A DNA stretch of 64,000 nucleotides from Deferribacterales bacterium Deferri_01 (GCA_001603805.1 LUZY01000014.1:101133-165132), one strand, 5' to 3'; shown: positions 26,896 to 35,771, numbered from the stretch's first letter. Notes: generated by a model from the letters alone, not told the origin. Program-made: numbers and translations.

Positions 26896-28230
26896 ATGAA
26901 AAGAAAATTGGTCTTTTTAGTTGCTATGATTATGCTTGTTTTTATAGCAGGTTGTAACGGAAGCAGCAGTGATGATACCGGTGCAGAACCCGGTCCTTCA
27001 AATCCTACAGGTATTTTTACCGATGCACCTGTACAGGGGCTGGCATATTCTGCTGTTCCCAGCGGTCTTTCAGGCTTTACAAACTCTAAAGGAGAGTTTG
27101 AATACCAGGAAGGTGACAATGTTACGTTCCGTGTGGGCAACCTTGTTCTTGGTTCAGTGAGGGCAACAGCATTTGTTACGCCCTTTGACATAGCATCATA
27201 TGACGATGCAGTCGATATAGCCCGTCTGCTTCAGAGTGTGGGTACTGTTACCGGAGGCCTTATTGTTCTGGATTCCCAGAGGTCGCAGGCAGTAAATAAT
27301 GTCGTTACGGATAATATGACTCTGCGTGAGGCTCTTGACGCTCTTGAAGACGAAGAGATTATCACCGAAACAGCGGAAGACGCTCTTGAGCATATGAAAG
27401 ATAAATCTATCTACGGCGGATACTCAGGCCACAGCGCAATACGCTGCGGATCCGAAGGCTACAAGTCTGTCTCTTCAATTATGATTGTGGACAAGGGTAA
27501 TACCTTTGCTTTCAACATATATAATGAGTATGAGGATATAGATCTTCTCGGTGATCCTTCGTCTGTTATGGATATTGTGTCAAGAATTAAGAAAACTAAG
27601 ATTTACGAAGGCGTGAGAACATCTGAAAGTTCCTTTAATTTTACAGAAATTTCTGATGGCTCAAATCTTATTTACAATGTCTCATCTGTCGGAACCGAAG
27701 TTCTTAATACAGTTATCTCCTCTGATAACAAAACCTGCTCCGGCACAGGCCTTCTTGTCAGGCAGGCTGATGCGGTAAGCGATAATGTATCCTGCAGTTT
27801 TGACAATGAAACGCTTTCTGAAATCAGCGTAGATATTGCTAAATCAAATGTTTATGAATATTACACACCTGTGGGTGTTCCTTATCGTGCCGAGCTTGAT
27901 ATAGCAGCAGACGGATGCAGCCTCACTGCTGATGCGGTCTTCCTTGGGGATAACGAAACCTACAGCACTGTTGCACTTTATGAAAAGAGCTTCAAAGGCT
28001 ATTATGACCCTGACAAGAAGAGCATATTCCTCTCCGAAAGCAAAAATGACGGAAGCTATGCTGCTATGATAATTAAAATGGATGATTTAGTGGATCGTAT
28101 TGCTGCTGATAAGTCTTCACCATCAGTAGCACGTGATTATTTTTCCGGCTACTATTTTGAGTATGCTGAAGATAATGCAACTCAGGAGCCTTTGTGGTCA
28201 CTCTTTAGCGTTGGTCGTGATTATAGATAA
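26896..28230 (+). CDS. Exported lipoprotein of unknown function
   Basis: A 444-residue lipoprotein. The signal peptide ends in a lipobox VFIAGC with Cys20 as the lipidated residue; Ser-Ser-Ser-Asp-Asp follows. The segment TDAPVQGLAY...GFTNSKGEFEY...VTFRVGNLVLG is a pattern seen at the start of many secreted bacterial lipoproteins, but no function is attached to it. The rest is acidic and beta-rich with no motif I recognise. ATG 26896 has GGAGAG eight bases before it, better than ATG 26878. Single gene, closed by a strong terminator at 28241-28265. Confidence 0.8.
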   Translation: MKRKLVFLVAMIMLVFIAGCNGSSSDDTGAEPGPSNPTGIFTDAPVQGLAYSAVPSGLSGFTNSKGEFEYQEGDNVTFRVGNLVLGSVRATAFVTPFDIASYDDAVDIARLLQSVGTVTGGLIVLDSQRSQAVNNVVTDNMTLREALDALEDEEIITETAEDALEHMKDKSIYGGYSGHSAIRCGSEGYKSVSSIMIVDKGNTFAFNIYNEYEDIDLLGDPSSVMDIVSRIKKTKIYEGVRTSESSFNFTEISDGSNLIYNVSSVGTEVLNTVISSDNKTCSGTGLLVRQADAVSDNVSCSFDNETLSEISVDIAKSNVYEYYTPVGVPYRAELDIAADGCSLTADAVFLGDNETYSTVALYEKSFKGYYDPDKKSIFLSESKNDGSYAAMIIKMDDLVDRIAADKSSPSVARDYFSGYYFEYAEDNATQEPLWSLFSVGRDYR

Positions 28231-28240
28231 TATGTTTCAT

Positions 28241-28265
28241 GGCGGGGGTTTCCCCGCCTTTTTTT
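28241..28265 (+). terminator. Terminator after the lipoprotein gene
   Basis: GGCGGGG (28241-28247) pairs with CCCCGCC (28252-28258) and is followed by seven T. Confidence 0.95.
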
Positions 28266-28376
28266 ATAATTATTGATACGGATGTTTATTTAAAGATTAA
28301 AAAAGTCTTAATTACCCCTTGCCTAAAATCGAAACCTTCATATCTTAATGTATAAATACAAGTCGGGAGGTTTCCG

Positions 28377-28898
28377 ATGAACACAGTGAATTCCGCCCCT
28401 CTTACTCCCAGTCAGGAGAATTATTTGGAATGGGTATACAGATTTTCCGAAAACGGTGATGTAAGAGTAAGCGATATAGCCAAGAAACTTGGTGTGAGTC
28501 TTCCCAGTGTAAGCAGAGCAGTAAGCACTCTTGCGAAAATGGGACTTCTCACCCATGAGTCATACGGCAAAATTGGAATGACCGCAGAAGGTAGAACAGT
28601 AGGCAAATCCATAGTAAGAAGAGATAAATGCCTTACGAAGCTACTTGTTGATATACTCGGAATGGAACCCGAAGAAGCAGATCCGGAGGTGCATAGGCTT
28701 GAACATCTTATCAGCGGAAGAGTTCTTCCCCGTCTTGAGATTCTGGTTCACTACGCAGTATCAGATCCGGCGTGGCTTGAAGGGCTCCACAGGCAGCTCA
28801 ATGACGAAACAGATGATAAAGCGGAAGAGCATATCTCTTTCGGCATTGGTGAAACCCCTATTCATAAAGGGGCTGTAGTAGAAAAACGCAATAAATGA
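28377..28898 (+). CDS. DtxR/MntR-type metal-dependent regulator
   Basis: A 173-residue regulator. The N-terminal winged helix (YLEWVYRF, VSDIAKKLGVSLPSVSRAVSTL) and the following dimerisation part with metal-ligand-like residues (EEADPEVHRLEHLIS) match the DtxR family, which represses uptake genes when loaded with Fe(II) or Mn(II). No SH3-like third domain is present, closer to MntR length. There is no metal transporter in the window, so the regulon is unknown. GGGAGG precedes the ATG. Two hairpins follow the stop. Confidence 0.85.
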   Translation: MNTVNSAPLTPSQENYLEWVYRFSENGDVRVSDIAKKLGVSLPSVSRAVSTLAKMGLLTHESYGKIGMTAEGRTVGKSIVRRDKCLTKLLVDILGMEPEEADPEVHRLEHLISGRVLPRLEILVHYAVSDPAWLEGLHRQLNDETDDKAEEHISFGIGETPIHKGAVVEKRNK

Positions 28899-28983
28899 CA
28901 ACTTAATGACACAGAGCAATACATTTTTTTCGGATTTGGAAAAACGCTTTAAACTGGAATTCCAGGCTTAGTTAACCCCATTT

Positions 28984-29009
28984 GAAAACCGCATTGAAAG
29001 GCGGTTTTC
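28984..29009 (+). other. Hairpin after the DtxR-type gene
   Basis: GAAAACCGC (28984-28992) and GCGGTTTTC (29001-29009) are perfect 9-bp arms around an 8-base loop. It has no outer T tract but contains TTTT in its 3' arm. A 12-base palindrome CTGGAATTCCAG lies upstream at 28954-28965. Confidence 0.6.
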
Positions 29010-29021
29010 TAAAATAAAATA

Positions 29022-29060
29022 GAAAATCCCGCTTACCTTGAAAGTGAGCGGGATTTTTTT
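29022..29060. terminator. Bidirectional terminator between dtxR-type and DUF151 genes
   Basis: CCCGCTTAC (29028-29036) pairs with GTGAGCGGG (29044-29052), one G-U pair, loop of seven. Flanked by AAAA on the left and seven T on the right, so it can end both converging transcripts. Confidence 0.92.
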
Positions 29061-29083
29061 ATCACTTCAAATTTAATCTTTTG

Positions 29084-29563
29084 CTAAACATTCCAGAAAG
29101 TAGTGCCCTGATCGTCTATAATGCCGAAAAGCGCTCTTTCTTCAGCCATTGTGAGCCCTGTGCGTTCTATACAGCAGCTTTTGGAAACCACCTGCTCCTC
29201 AACGAAAAGCGGTATGCTTAAATGAAGAGCCAGAGCAACACCGTCAGACGGACGGCAGTCTATTGCTTTGGAACTGCCGTTAGTATTAAGACTGAGCTTT
29301 GCGGTAAAAACGCCTTTTTCAACATTGTCAATGATCACATTCTCCACATATACACCGTCCAGAGCACCGAATATGCCCCCTATGAACTGGTGGGTCATGG
29401 GTCTGGGGCTGGGGATTCGGTTAAGCTCCTGATATATGGCTTCTGCTTCAAAAGTTCCTATTGTTATGGGAATGAGGTATTGACCGCATATAGTTTCGAG
29501 CATCATTACATAACGAGATGTAATTGGTTCTTTTATTACGCATTTAACTCCCGCTTCAAACAT
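29084..29563 (-). CDS. DUF151 (bifunctional nuclease-like) protein
   Basis: A 159-residue DUF151 protein; family blocks are LIPITIGTFEAEAI, PMTHQF, and the diagnostic AIDCRPSDGVALAL. Members have been linked to nuclease activity in plants, and the bacterial role is uncertain. The frame continues upstream, but ATG 29563 has GGAGGT nine bases before it and starts at the family's usual N-terminus. Single gene, ending at the bidirectional terminator. Confidence 0.87.
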   Translation of the reverse strand: MFEAGVKCVIKEPITSRYVMMLETICGQYLIPITIGTFEAEAIYQELNRIPSPRPMTHQFIGGIFGALDGVYVENVIIDNVEKGVFTAKLSLNTNGSSKAIDCRPSDGVALALHLSIPLFVEEQVVSKSCCIERTGLTMAEERALFGIIDDQGTTFWNV

Positions 29564-29716
29564 AAAGCGTTGACCTCCGGAATCTGCATGTGGGTGACAA
29601 TTTAAAAATACACGCATGCGATTAAAGTTCAATAGAAAATGATCTTCAGGCGCTATGTATGAATTAGGATTTTAAAAGGCAGCGGAATGCGGCTGGCACC
29701 CGCTGCGCAAATTTTA

Positions 29717-30208
29717 TCAGTTGACTGACAGTTTACTGATTATATTCTTCAGGTCTTTTTCCGGGATTCCGCCAACGATTATATCAATCAGCTTGCCGTC
29801 GGGTCCGTAGATTATGCTTGTGGGTATAGTGCTGATGCCGAACTCCATGCTGAGTGACTGATCAGACATATAAACCGGGTAGTTAACGTTGAACTCGCTT
29901 ATATATTTAGCGATGTCATCCTTGTCTGCGTCTGTGGAGAGACCGACTATGGAGAAACGTTCCTTTTCTTCACCGTAAACCTTAACAAAATCAGGCGTTT
30001 CTGCTCTGCAGGGCGGGCACCATGATGCAAAAAAGTTCACCAGCAGAACTTTGCCCTGATGCTCCTCTTTTATGCGTGCCATTGCGCCTGATTTAAGTGT
30101 TTCGATAGAATCTCCGGATACGGAAACGCCAGTATCCCCGGTTTCCTGCCTGCTGCATGCGGCAAATACCAGAAGAAAAGCCGCCAAAAATAATACTTTG
30201 ATTTTCAT
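29717..30208 (-). CDS. TlpA/ResA-like thioredoxin lipoprotein
   Basis: A 163-residue periplasm-facing thiol oxidoreductase. A lipobox LLVFAAC gives Cys18 as the lipid anchor, and the thioredoxin active site is WCPPC (Cys64, Cys67) in FFASWCPPCRAETPDF. A cis-Pro loop (STIPTS) is present. Such proteins reduce disulfides, for example on apocytochrome c before haem attachment, which would fit the many c-type haem motifs in this genome; that role is inference. AGGGAGC lies upstream of the ATG. Confidence 0.9.
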   Translation of the reverse strand: MKIKVLFLAAFLLVFAACSRQETGDTGVSVSGDSIETLKSGAMARIKEEHQGKVLLVNFFASWCPPCRAETPDFVKVYGEEKERFSIVGLSTDADKDDIAKYISEFNVNYPVYMSDQSLSMEFGISTIPTSIIYGPDGKLIDIIVGGIPEKDLKNIISKLSVN

Positions 30209-30290
30209 TAATTCTGCTCCCTTTCACCCTTATCGGGTCAAAGTGTAATAATATTCAAATAATACGATTATTCAACTTTAAAAATGTTCA

Positions 30291-31166
30291 CTAAATATAC
30301 TTTTTTATTTCTTCGGAAAAGTTTCTGAATTCAATCCCTAACTCTGAAAAGGCTGTCATTTCGGGGCAGGTGTTTCCTTCTTTCAGCATGGTGAACTGAT
30401 CTTTTGTTATCGGGAAAAATGAAAAGCCGCCAAAAAGGGCTATCCCCGCTTTGATGAAAACTTCCGGTACGGGGATCAGAGTGATGTTTTTGTTCATTGC
30501 CGCAGCTATCTCTATGAGGAGTTCCTTATATGAATAAACTCTGTTTCCGCACAGGGGATAGGTTTTGCCGATGGAGCTGTCCCTGAAAACGGCTTCCGTG
30601 AATGCGTCTGCTACTTCGTACACGCTTACAGGCTGCATAGGGTATGAACCGTCGCCGAAGTAAGTGAATACCGGAGTTTTCCGCATGTATCCTGCAAGCA
30701 TGGAGATAAAGGAGTCCCCTTTTCCGTAGATAAGTGACGGACGGAATATTGTGAAGTCCAGCCCGCTTTCTTTGATATATTCCTCAGCCGTATATTTTGT
30801 AATATGATAGCCGGAAACGGCGTTTTTCCGTGTTCCGTTGGCAGACATATGGATAAACCTGCTCACACCGGCAGTTTTTGCCGCATCGGCAACATTTTTA
30901 GCTGCGATATAGTGCATGTTTTCAAAAGTTATCCCTTTTGAAGGGAACTCCCTGATGATTCCAACGAGGTTTATTACCGCATCAACATCTTTCAGGCTGT
31001 CTGAATAGGTTTCGGGGCGGAGTATATCACCCCTAACAGCTTCAGCGTCAGGGTGAGGTGTTTTACTCCTTACCAAAGCTTTGACATGAACGCCCTTTTC
31101 AATGAGCCTGCTGATAACATATGAACCGACAAAACCTGTTCCGCCCGTTACAAAAACTTTTTTCAT
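30291..31166 (-). CDS. Atypical short-chain dehydrogenase/NAD(P)-dependent epimerase-like protein
   Basis: A 291-residue Rossmann protein. The nucleotide-binding motif GGTGFVG is at the N-terminus; a YHITKYTAEEYIK segment carries the YxxxK pair and is followed by FRPSLIYG. The closest pattern is the complex I NDUFA9-like/NmrA-like atypical SDR group, often used for quinone, flavin or membrane-linked functions. The substrate is unknown. It is 11 bases downstream of the RadC-like gene, so probably in the same transcript. Confidence 0.82.
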   Translation of the reverse strand: MKKVFVTGGTGFVGSYVISRLIEKGVHVKALVRSKTPHPDAEAVRGDILRPETYSDSLKDVDAVINLVGIIREFPSKGITFENMHYIAAKNVADAAKTAGVSRFIHMSANGTRKNAVSGYHITKYTAEEYIKESGLDFTIFRPSLIYGKGDSFISMLAGYMRKTPVFTYFGDGSYPMQPVSVYEVADAFTEAVFRDSSIGKTYPLCGNRVYSYKELLIEIAAAMNKNITLIPVPEVFIKAGIALFGGFSFFPITKDQFTMLKEGNTCPEMTAFSELGIEFRNFSEEIKKYI

Positions 31167-31177
31167 TGGAAGTCTCC

Positions 31178-31843
31178 TTAGATAAGTTTCTGAGCTTTCA
31201 TGCTTAAAAAAGATGTATCTGTAACTATGATATGATCCAGAAGCTTAATATCAAGAGTTTCAAGGGCTTTTGATATGCGCTCCGTGATGTGTATATCCTC
31301 TTCGGAAGGTATCAGCGAACCGGAAGGATGGTTGTGGGCGATAATTACGTATGACGCCTTCCTGCGGAGAGCGAGTTCCGCTATCTCCCTCGGGTAGACT
31401 GCGGTTCTGTCCACTGTGCCGGAAGAAACCACTTCATAGCTTATCAGCCGTTTGTTTTTATCCACAAAGAGGCTGACGAAGCTTTCCTTCTCTGAGATGC
31501 CTATGAGCATCCGCAGAAATTTGAAAATAATATTGCCGGAATCCAGAACAAGGGGCTCAAACTTAAGGTTAGCGTGTTCCATGCGGACATAAAACTCCCG
31601 CATTATATTAAAAAAAAGCTGAACTTCTTCCCCTGCTCCGCTTATTGTCGTAAGATCTGTTTTAAAAACTTTACGCAGGCTTTCCGTTTTATCTATTATA
31701 TTCTTTGCGAGAGCCTTAACATCCCTTCTGGGGATTATATAGGAGAGAAGAAGCTCCATGATCTCATAATCATGCAGCGCCGGGGGACCGCTCCTGAATT
31801 TTTCCTTAAGCCTTTGCCTGTGCCCTTTTTTATGATCATCCAT
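31178..31843 (-). CDS. radC: RadC-family JAMM/MPN protein
   Basis: A 221-residue protein: N-terminal helix-hairpin-helix-like part beginning DDHKKGHRQRLKEKF, and a C-terminal JAB/MPN domain with the metal motif HNHPSGS followed by the distant Asp (HxH-x-D). RadC proteins are common, with no settled function; early repair claims are not well supported. The frame extends to 31906, but the family normally starts near the chosen ATG 31843. No strong ribosome-binding site at either candidate. Confidence 0.85.
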   Translation of the reverse strand: MDDHKKGHRQRLKEKFRSGPPALHDYEIMELLLSYIIPRRDVKALAKNIIDKTESLRKVFKTDLTTISGAGEEVQLFFNIMREFYVRMEHANLKFEPLVLDSGNIIFKFLRMLIGISEKESFVSLFVDKNKRLISYEVVSSGTVDRTAVYPREIAELALRRKASYVIIAHNHPSGSLIPSEEDIHITERISKALETLDIKLLDHIIVTDTSFLSMKAQKLI

Positions 31844-31932
31844 CGAAGAAGAATAGCACCTGAAAGTGCCTGTGTAAATAGCTGTCAGGTACTGAATAGA
31901 AGGCATGGAACTAATTACGGCTCAAGCTTGTC

Positions 31933-31960
31933 TTGATTTTTGGCGGCAAATACATATTAT
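31933..31960 (+). promoter_or_regulatory. Candidate promoter of tatB-tatC-moaA-larA
   Basis: TTGATT (31933-31938), a 16-base spacer and TATTAT (31955-31960). It lies 20 bases before the tatB start and overlaps an alternative, longer reading of tatB. Confidence 0.5.
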
Positions 31961-31980
31961 GCTCTTTTGAGGTGGATCAC

Positions 31981-32322
31981 ATGTTTGGATTCGGAATGTC
32001 TGAAGTTTTTTTGATTCTTGTTATAGCTCTTCTGGTTGTTGGACCGGGAAAACTGCCCGAACTGGCAAAAACACTGGGAAAAGGTTACTCCCAGTTCAAG
32101 CGCTCGCTGAACGATCTTAAATCAGCGGTAAATATAGACGATCTTGACGCTGCTCCCAATAAGACAGTAAAAGATGCGTACAGGGATCACTGGGAAAAGA
32201 AGAAACAGAACACAGAAAACTCTGCGGAGGCATCCGCCGAACCTAAAGCGGAAGCAGCGCAGGCAGCAAACAACGAAGCATCTGCCCCTGAAGACGTAAA
32301 AGGGAAGGACACAAATGGCTGA
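31981..32322 (+). CDS. tatB: Twin-arginine translocase TatB/TatA-type protein
   Basis: A 113-residue protein with one N-terminal membrane helix (MSEVFLILVIALLVVGPGKLPELAKTLGKG), a Phe-Gly-type hinge region and an amphipathic helix, followed by an acidic, Ala-rich tail. The early Glu and the VGPGKLPELAK hinge fit TatB better than TatA, though a single protein can serve both. No separate tatA is in the window. It overlaps tatC by 8 bases. The Tat system would export NapA and the hydrogenase small subunit encoded here. Confidence 0.85.
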   Translation: MFGFGMSEVFLILVIALLVVGPGKLPELAKTLGKGYSQFKRSLNDLKSAVNIDDLDAAPNKTVKDAYRDHWEKKKQNTENSAEASAEPKAEAAQAANNEASAPEDVKGKDTNG

Positions 32323-33082
32323 AAACAAAAGTCAGGGCGTTGAAGCCCAGATACCTCTGATGGAGCATCTTGAAGAACTCCGCAAGCGTATCCTCTATAT
32401 ACTTATAATATTGATTGCGGTTTTCTCTGTCTGCTACTGGCAGAGCCAGTTTTTTATGGACTTTATCACCAAACCTCTCGTGCAGATAATGCCGGAGAAA
32501 TCCAGCATGGCTATGCTGAAACTTACTGAAGGCTTTTTTATGGAGCTTAAGCTCTGTTTTATGGCAGCACTCTTTTTCAGTATGCCTTTCATCTTTTTCC
32601 ATGCGTGGAAGTTTATTGCTCCCGGTCTGTATGTGCATGAAAAGAAATATATTATCGGATTTGTAATAAGCGCTTCTCTGCTGTTTTTCCTTGGCGCAGG
32701 CTTTGCTTATTACTTTGTTTTTCCATTCGGCTTTGCCTTCTTTCTTAAGTACGCTCAGGGCTACGTCATCGCAAACCTTTCTATTGAGTGGTATTTAAGC
32801 TTTGTCACCAAGATGATTCTCGGTTTCGGCATTGTTTTTGAGCTGCCTGTGTTTACCTTTTTCCTTGCGAAGATGGGCATCGTTACTGCTTCTATGATGC
32901 GTAAATACCGGAGATATGCTGTTTTGGGAATTTTTATTGTTGCCGCTGTCATGACGCCGCCGGATGTTTTCTCGCAGCTTATGATGGCAGGTCCTCTTCT
33001 GCTTCTTTATGAAATGAGCATTTTTATCGCTGTAATTTTCGGGCGCAAAAGAGAAATAACGGAAGAAGAGATATATGAATAG
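32315..33082 (+). CDS. tatC: Twin-arginine translocase TatC
   Basis: A polytopic protein of 255 residues with six helices. Family marks: MEHLEELRKR near the N-terminus, which contributes to signal-peptide binding, PFIFFHAWKFIAPGL, and the late FELPVFTFFLAKMG with the conserved acidic residue. It overlaps tatB and moaA by 8 bases each. Confidence 0.95.
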   Translation: MAENKSQGVEAQIPLMEHLEELRKRILYILIILIAVFSVCYWQSQFFMDFITKPLVQIMPEKSSMAMLKLTEGFFMELKLCFMAALFFSMPFIFFHAWKFIAPGLYVHEKKYIIGFVISASLLFFLGAGFAYYFVFPFGFAFFLKYAQGYVIANLSIEWYLSFVTKMILGFGIVFELPVFTFFLAKMGIVTASMMRKYRRYAVLGIFIVAAVMTPPDVFSQLMMAGPLLLLYEMSIFIAVIFGRKREITEEEIYE

Positions 33083-34061
33083 CGTTAAAGACAGATTCGG
33101 AAGGGAGATACGCTATCTGCGCATTTCCGTGACCGACAGATGCAATTTCAGATGCAAATACTGTATGCCCAGTGACGAGTTTAAACACCTCGCACATTCG
33201 AGCATACTCAGGTTTGAGGATATGCTTTTTGCCACAGAGGTTTTTGCCTCTCTTGGCGTTCATAAGGTGCGTGTGACCGGAGGCGAACCGCTGGTCCGTA
33301 AAGGCGTTACCGACTTTCTGGGCGAGCTTAACAAGATAAAAGGCATAGACGAAGTGACCCTAACCACCAATGGGGCTCTCTTGGGAAAATATGCCGAAGA
33401 TATAGCCGCTTCAGGCGTTAAGCGTATCAACGTGAGCCTTGATTCTCTCAAGGCAGATAAATATAAAGAGATAACAGGCGGGTTTGACCTCCAGAAGCTT
33501 ATGGAGAGCATTTTTCTGGCTAAGAAGGCGGGACTGCGCCCTGTGAAGACAAACAGTGTGCTTATCAGAGGCTTTAACGACTGCGAGATATATGACTTCT
33601 GTGAGTTTGCCGCAAGGGCTGACATAGTGGTCAGGTTCATAGAGTTTATGCCTATAGGTAACTCCTGTGAATGGAAAAAAGAGAACATAATGTACGGGGC
33701 GGAGATTCTTGACCTTATCAAGAAAAGGTACAGAGCCGTTCCGATTGAGAAAGATAAGAACGCCGGTCCGGCCAAGAATTATAAACTCTCAAACGGCGGG
33801 ACAATCGGCATAATAACGCCCATTTCAAACCACTTCTGCTCCGAATGTGATAAACTGAGGCTGACGGCGGACGGTAAAATACGCCCCTGCCTGCTTACGG
33901 ATCAGGAAACGGATATAGTGGACGCTGTTAAAAGCAGGGATGAAAAAGCCCTCAAAGCTGCCATTATGGACGCTCTCGGTAAAAAAGATGAAGAACATCA
34001 CATAGTGGCGGATAGAAGGAATGAAAAATTTAAACGGACAATGTCAAAAATCGGCGGATAG
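33075..34061 (+). CDS. moaA: GTP 3',8-cyclase MoaA
   Basis: A radical SAM enzyme of 328 residues for the first step of molybdenum-cofactor synthesis, with MoaC. N-terminal cluster Cys23, Cys27, Cys30 (CNFRCKYC), the SAM contact TGGEPL, and a second cluster in the C-terminal part (FCSECDKLRLT and CLL). It overlaps tatC by 8 bases and larA by 41. Moco is needed by NapA in this window, so placing moaA with tat genes makes functional sense. Confidence 0.96.
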   Translation: MNSVKDRFGREIRYLRISVTDRCNFRCKYCMPSDEFKHLAHSSILRFEDMLFATEVFASLGVHKVRVTGGEPLVRKGVTDFLGELNKIKGIDEVTLTTNGALLGKYAEDIAASGVKRINVSLDSLKADKYKEITGGFDLQKLMESIFLAKKAGLRPVKTNSVLIRGFNDCEIYDFCEFAARADIVVRFIEFMPIGNSCEWKKENIMYGAEILDLIKKRYRAVPIEKDKNAGPAKNYKLSNGGTIGIITPISNHFCSECDKLRLTADGKIRPCLLTDQETDIVDAVKSRDEKALKAAIMDALGKKDEEHHIVADRRNEKFKRTMSKIGG

Positions 34062-35304
34062 ACTTGAAATAGCCTGCGGACAGCAGACTTTCATTTTAAA
34101 CACGGAATTCCCCGTGGATGTTTTGTCCGCCGGTGCCGATTATGCGCCTCTTCATGAAAAAGAAATTAAAGAGGCGCTTGATGTATGCGTTTATTCAGAA
34201 TCATACAGTGAGTGCGTTCAGAAAGCTGAGAAAATACTCTACATTATTCCTGATATAACCCGCAGGAGCGGCATGGAGCATTTTTTCCCCATGATGCTTG
34301 CCGAAGCGGAAAGCTTCGGAAAAGAGATCAGCATCATATTCGCAGTGGGAACTCACAGAGCAGTTACTGAGGACGAGAAAAAGACTATTCTCGGTGAGGA
34401 CATCTACCTCAAGTATAAAGACAGGCTTTTCGATCATGACTGCGAAAATATGGAAAACCATGCCTTTTACGGAATCACAAAAGCAAAAACACCAGTTTTT
34501 ATCAATAAAATCTATCTGGAACATGATCTGATAATTCCGATAGGCTCTGTAAGTCATCATTACTTTGCGGGTTACGGCGGCGGGCGCAAGCTTATATTCC
34601 CCGGCATTGCCGCAAAAAAATCCATTCTACGCAATCATATGCTTGCTCTGGACTTTGCCGGCGGCAGAAGACACCCTCTTGCGAAGTCGGGGGAGCTTAA
34701 TCACAATCCTGTTCACCGTGATATTGTTGATGCGCTCATGATAAGCCGTGCGGGAAGAAACTTCTTTACCGTGAACACTGTGCTGGATGAAAAAGGGAGC
34801 CTGATCGGCATGGTGTGCGGAGATCTTTTCATGGCGCATCACAAAGCATGTGATGTTCTGGATTCCATGTTCCGTATCAAGCCTGATAAAAAATACCGCT
34901 CGCTGATAGTTTCCTGCGGCGGATTCCCAAAGGACATAAACATGGTGCAGGCTCAGAAATCTCTGGATAAAGCAGCGGCAGCGGCGGAAGAGGGAGCGGA
35001 TATTTTCTTCTTTGCAGAATGTGCTGACGGCTACGGCAACAGCTATTTCCGTGACTTCTTTGACATGCCTTCCTCAAAAGCCATGCTGGACAGCCTACTG
35101 GCGGATTACCAGATAAACAGGCAGACAGCCTATAACCTGCGGACGCTTACAGAGCGCTTTAATGTGTATCTCTGCGGAAATATCAGCGGGGAAGACTGCG
35201 CACGGATGGGCTTTAAAAAGCTGAATTCAGCAGAAGATATTATTCCTTTGCTTAAGCCTGAAACCGCATTTATACCCTCTGCGAGTTCGTATCTTTTCGG
35301 ATAA
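34021..35304 (+). CDS. larA: LarA-like nickel-pincer racemase/epimerase
   Basis: A 427-residue LarA (DUF2088) protein. LarA uses a nickel-pincer nucleotide to racemise lactate or related 2-hydroxy acids. Residues matching the active site are Asp78-Thr80-Arg81 (DITRR), the DHD group (His139), His179-His180 and Lys190 (HHYFAGYGGGRK), the likely cofactor-attaching Lys. The usual motif has Pro after Arg (DxTRP); here it is Arg. LarB/C/E, which make the cofactor, are not in the window. It overlaps moaA by 41 bases with no other usable start, so it is probably co-translated. Many paralogues act on substrates other than lactate, so the substrate is open. Confidence 0.82.
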   Translation: MKNLNGQCQKSADRLEIACGQQTFILNTEFPVDVLSAGADYAPLHEKEIKEALDVCVYSESYSECVQKAEKILYIIPDITRRSGMEHFFPMMLAEAESFGKEISIIFAVGTHRAVTEDEKKTILGEDIYLKYKDRLFDHDCENMENHAFYGITKAKTPVFINKIYLEHDLIIPIGSVSHHYFAGYGGGRKLIFPGIAAKKSILRNHMLALDFAGGRRHPLAKSGELNHNPVHRDIVDALMISRAGRNFFTVNTVLDEKGSLIGMVCGDLFMAHHKACDVLDSMFRIKPDKKYRSLIVSCGGFPKDINMVQAQKSLDKAAAAAEEGADIFFFAECADGYGNSYFRDFFDMPSSKAMLDSLLADYQINRQTAYNLRTLTERFNVYLCGNISGEDCARMGFKKLNSAEDIIPLLKPETAFIPSASSYLFG

Positions 35305-35374
35305 CTAATAAAATTTTGCATTTTTGTGCAGTTTCCCTTTAATTTTTCTCAAAAAACCGCAGATAATATAATCG

Positions 35375-35391
35375 GGGCGGTGTGTCCGCCC
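35375..35391 (+). terminator. Possible terminator after larA
   Basis: GGGCGG (35375-35380) pairs with CCGCCC (35386-35391) around TGTGT, followed only by TATTTCCT, so weak. A second hairpin ACGGAAA/TTTCCGT (35435-35456) follows, 24 bases before the next gene. Confidence 0.35.
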
Positions 35392-35479
35392 TATTTCCTA
35401 TGGCAAACCTTTCGGGCATGAAATATAATTAATAACGGAAAGCTTTATTTTTCCGTGCAGTTTCTGCTGGAGTCTTTTT

Positions 35480-35770
35480 ATGAAAAAATCCCTGATTGCG
35501 GCATTTGTCGTCCTTTTTACAGTTTTAAGCGCATATTCTGCTAACCCTATGCTTATAAACGGCGTTTTCAGAGGCTACAATAAGGATTCCTTTACAGTGA
35601 GTGACAGGCTTTTTTCCTATGGGAATGAGCTTAAGGTGGTGAGGCAGTTCCGCAAAGGACGTGCCTATTATGAAAAATACTCCTCCTTATCCGATATCCG
35701 AAAAGGTGCTGATGTTGAAGTTACGGCATACGGCAGCTATGCAGTTCATATATTGATAAAAGGTGACTGA
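35480..35770 (+). CDS. Small secreted protein at the head of the pilus cluster
   Basis: A 96-residue protein with a Sec signal peptide (about 1-20, cleavage near YSA). The mature part is basic, Tyr-rich and beta-like (GVFRGYNKDSFTVSD, ADVEVTAYGSYAV), without Cys or a known motif. It ends one base before PilY1 starts, so the two are almost certainly co-expressed; a role in pilus assembly or surface display is inference. GGAG lies seven bases before the ATG. Confidence 0.75.
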   Translation: MKKSLIAAFVVLFTVLSAYSANPMLINGVFRGYNKDSFTVSDRLFSYGNELKVVRQFRKGRAYYEKYSSLSDIRKGADVEVTAYGSYAVHILIKGD

Positions 35771-35771
35771 T

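Noticed and set aside
29693..29712. TGGCAC-like box resembling a sigma54 promoter on the plus strand
   Set aside because: The -12 part is poor (GC instead of TTGC), and the next genes on this side are on the minus strand, so no target exists.
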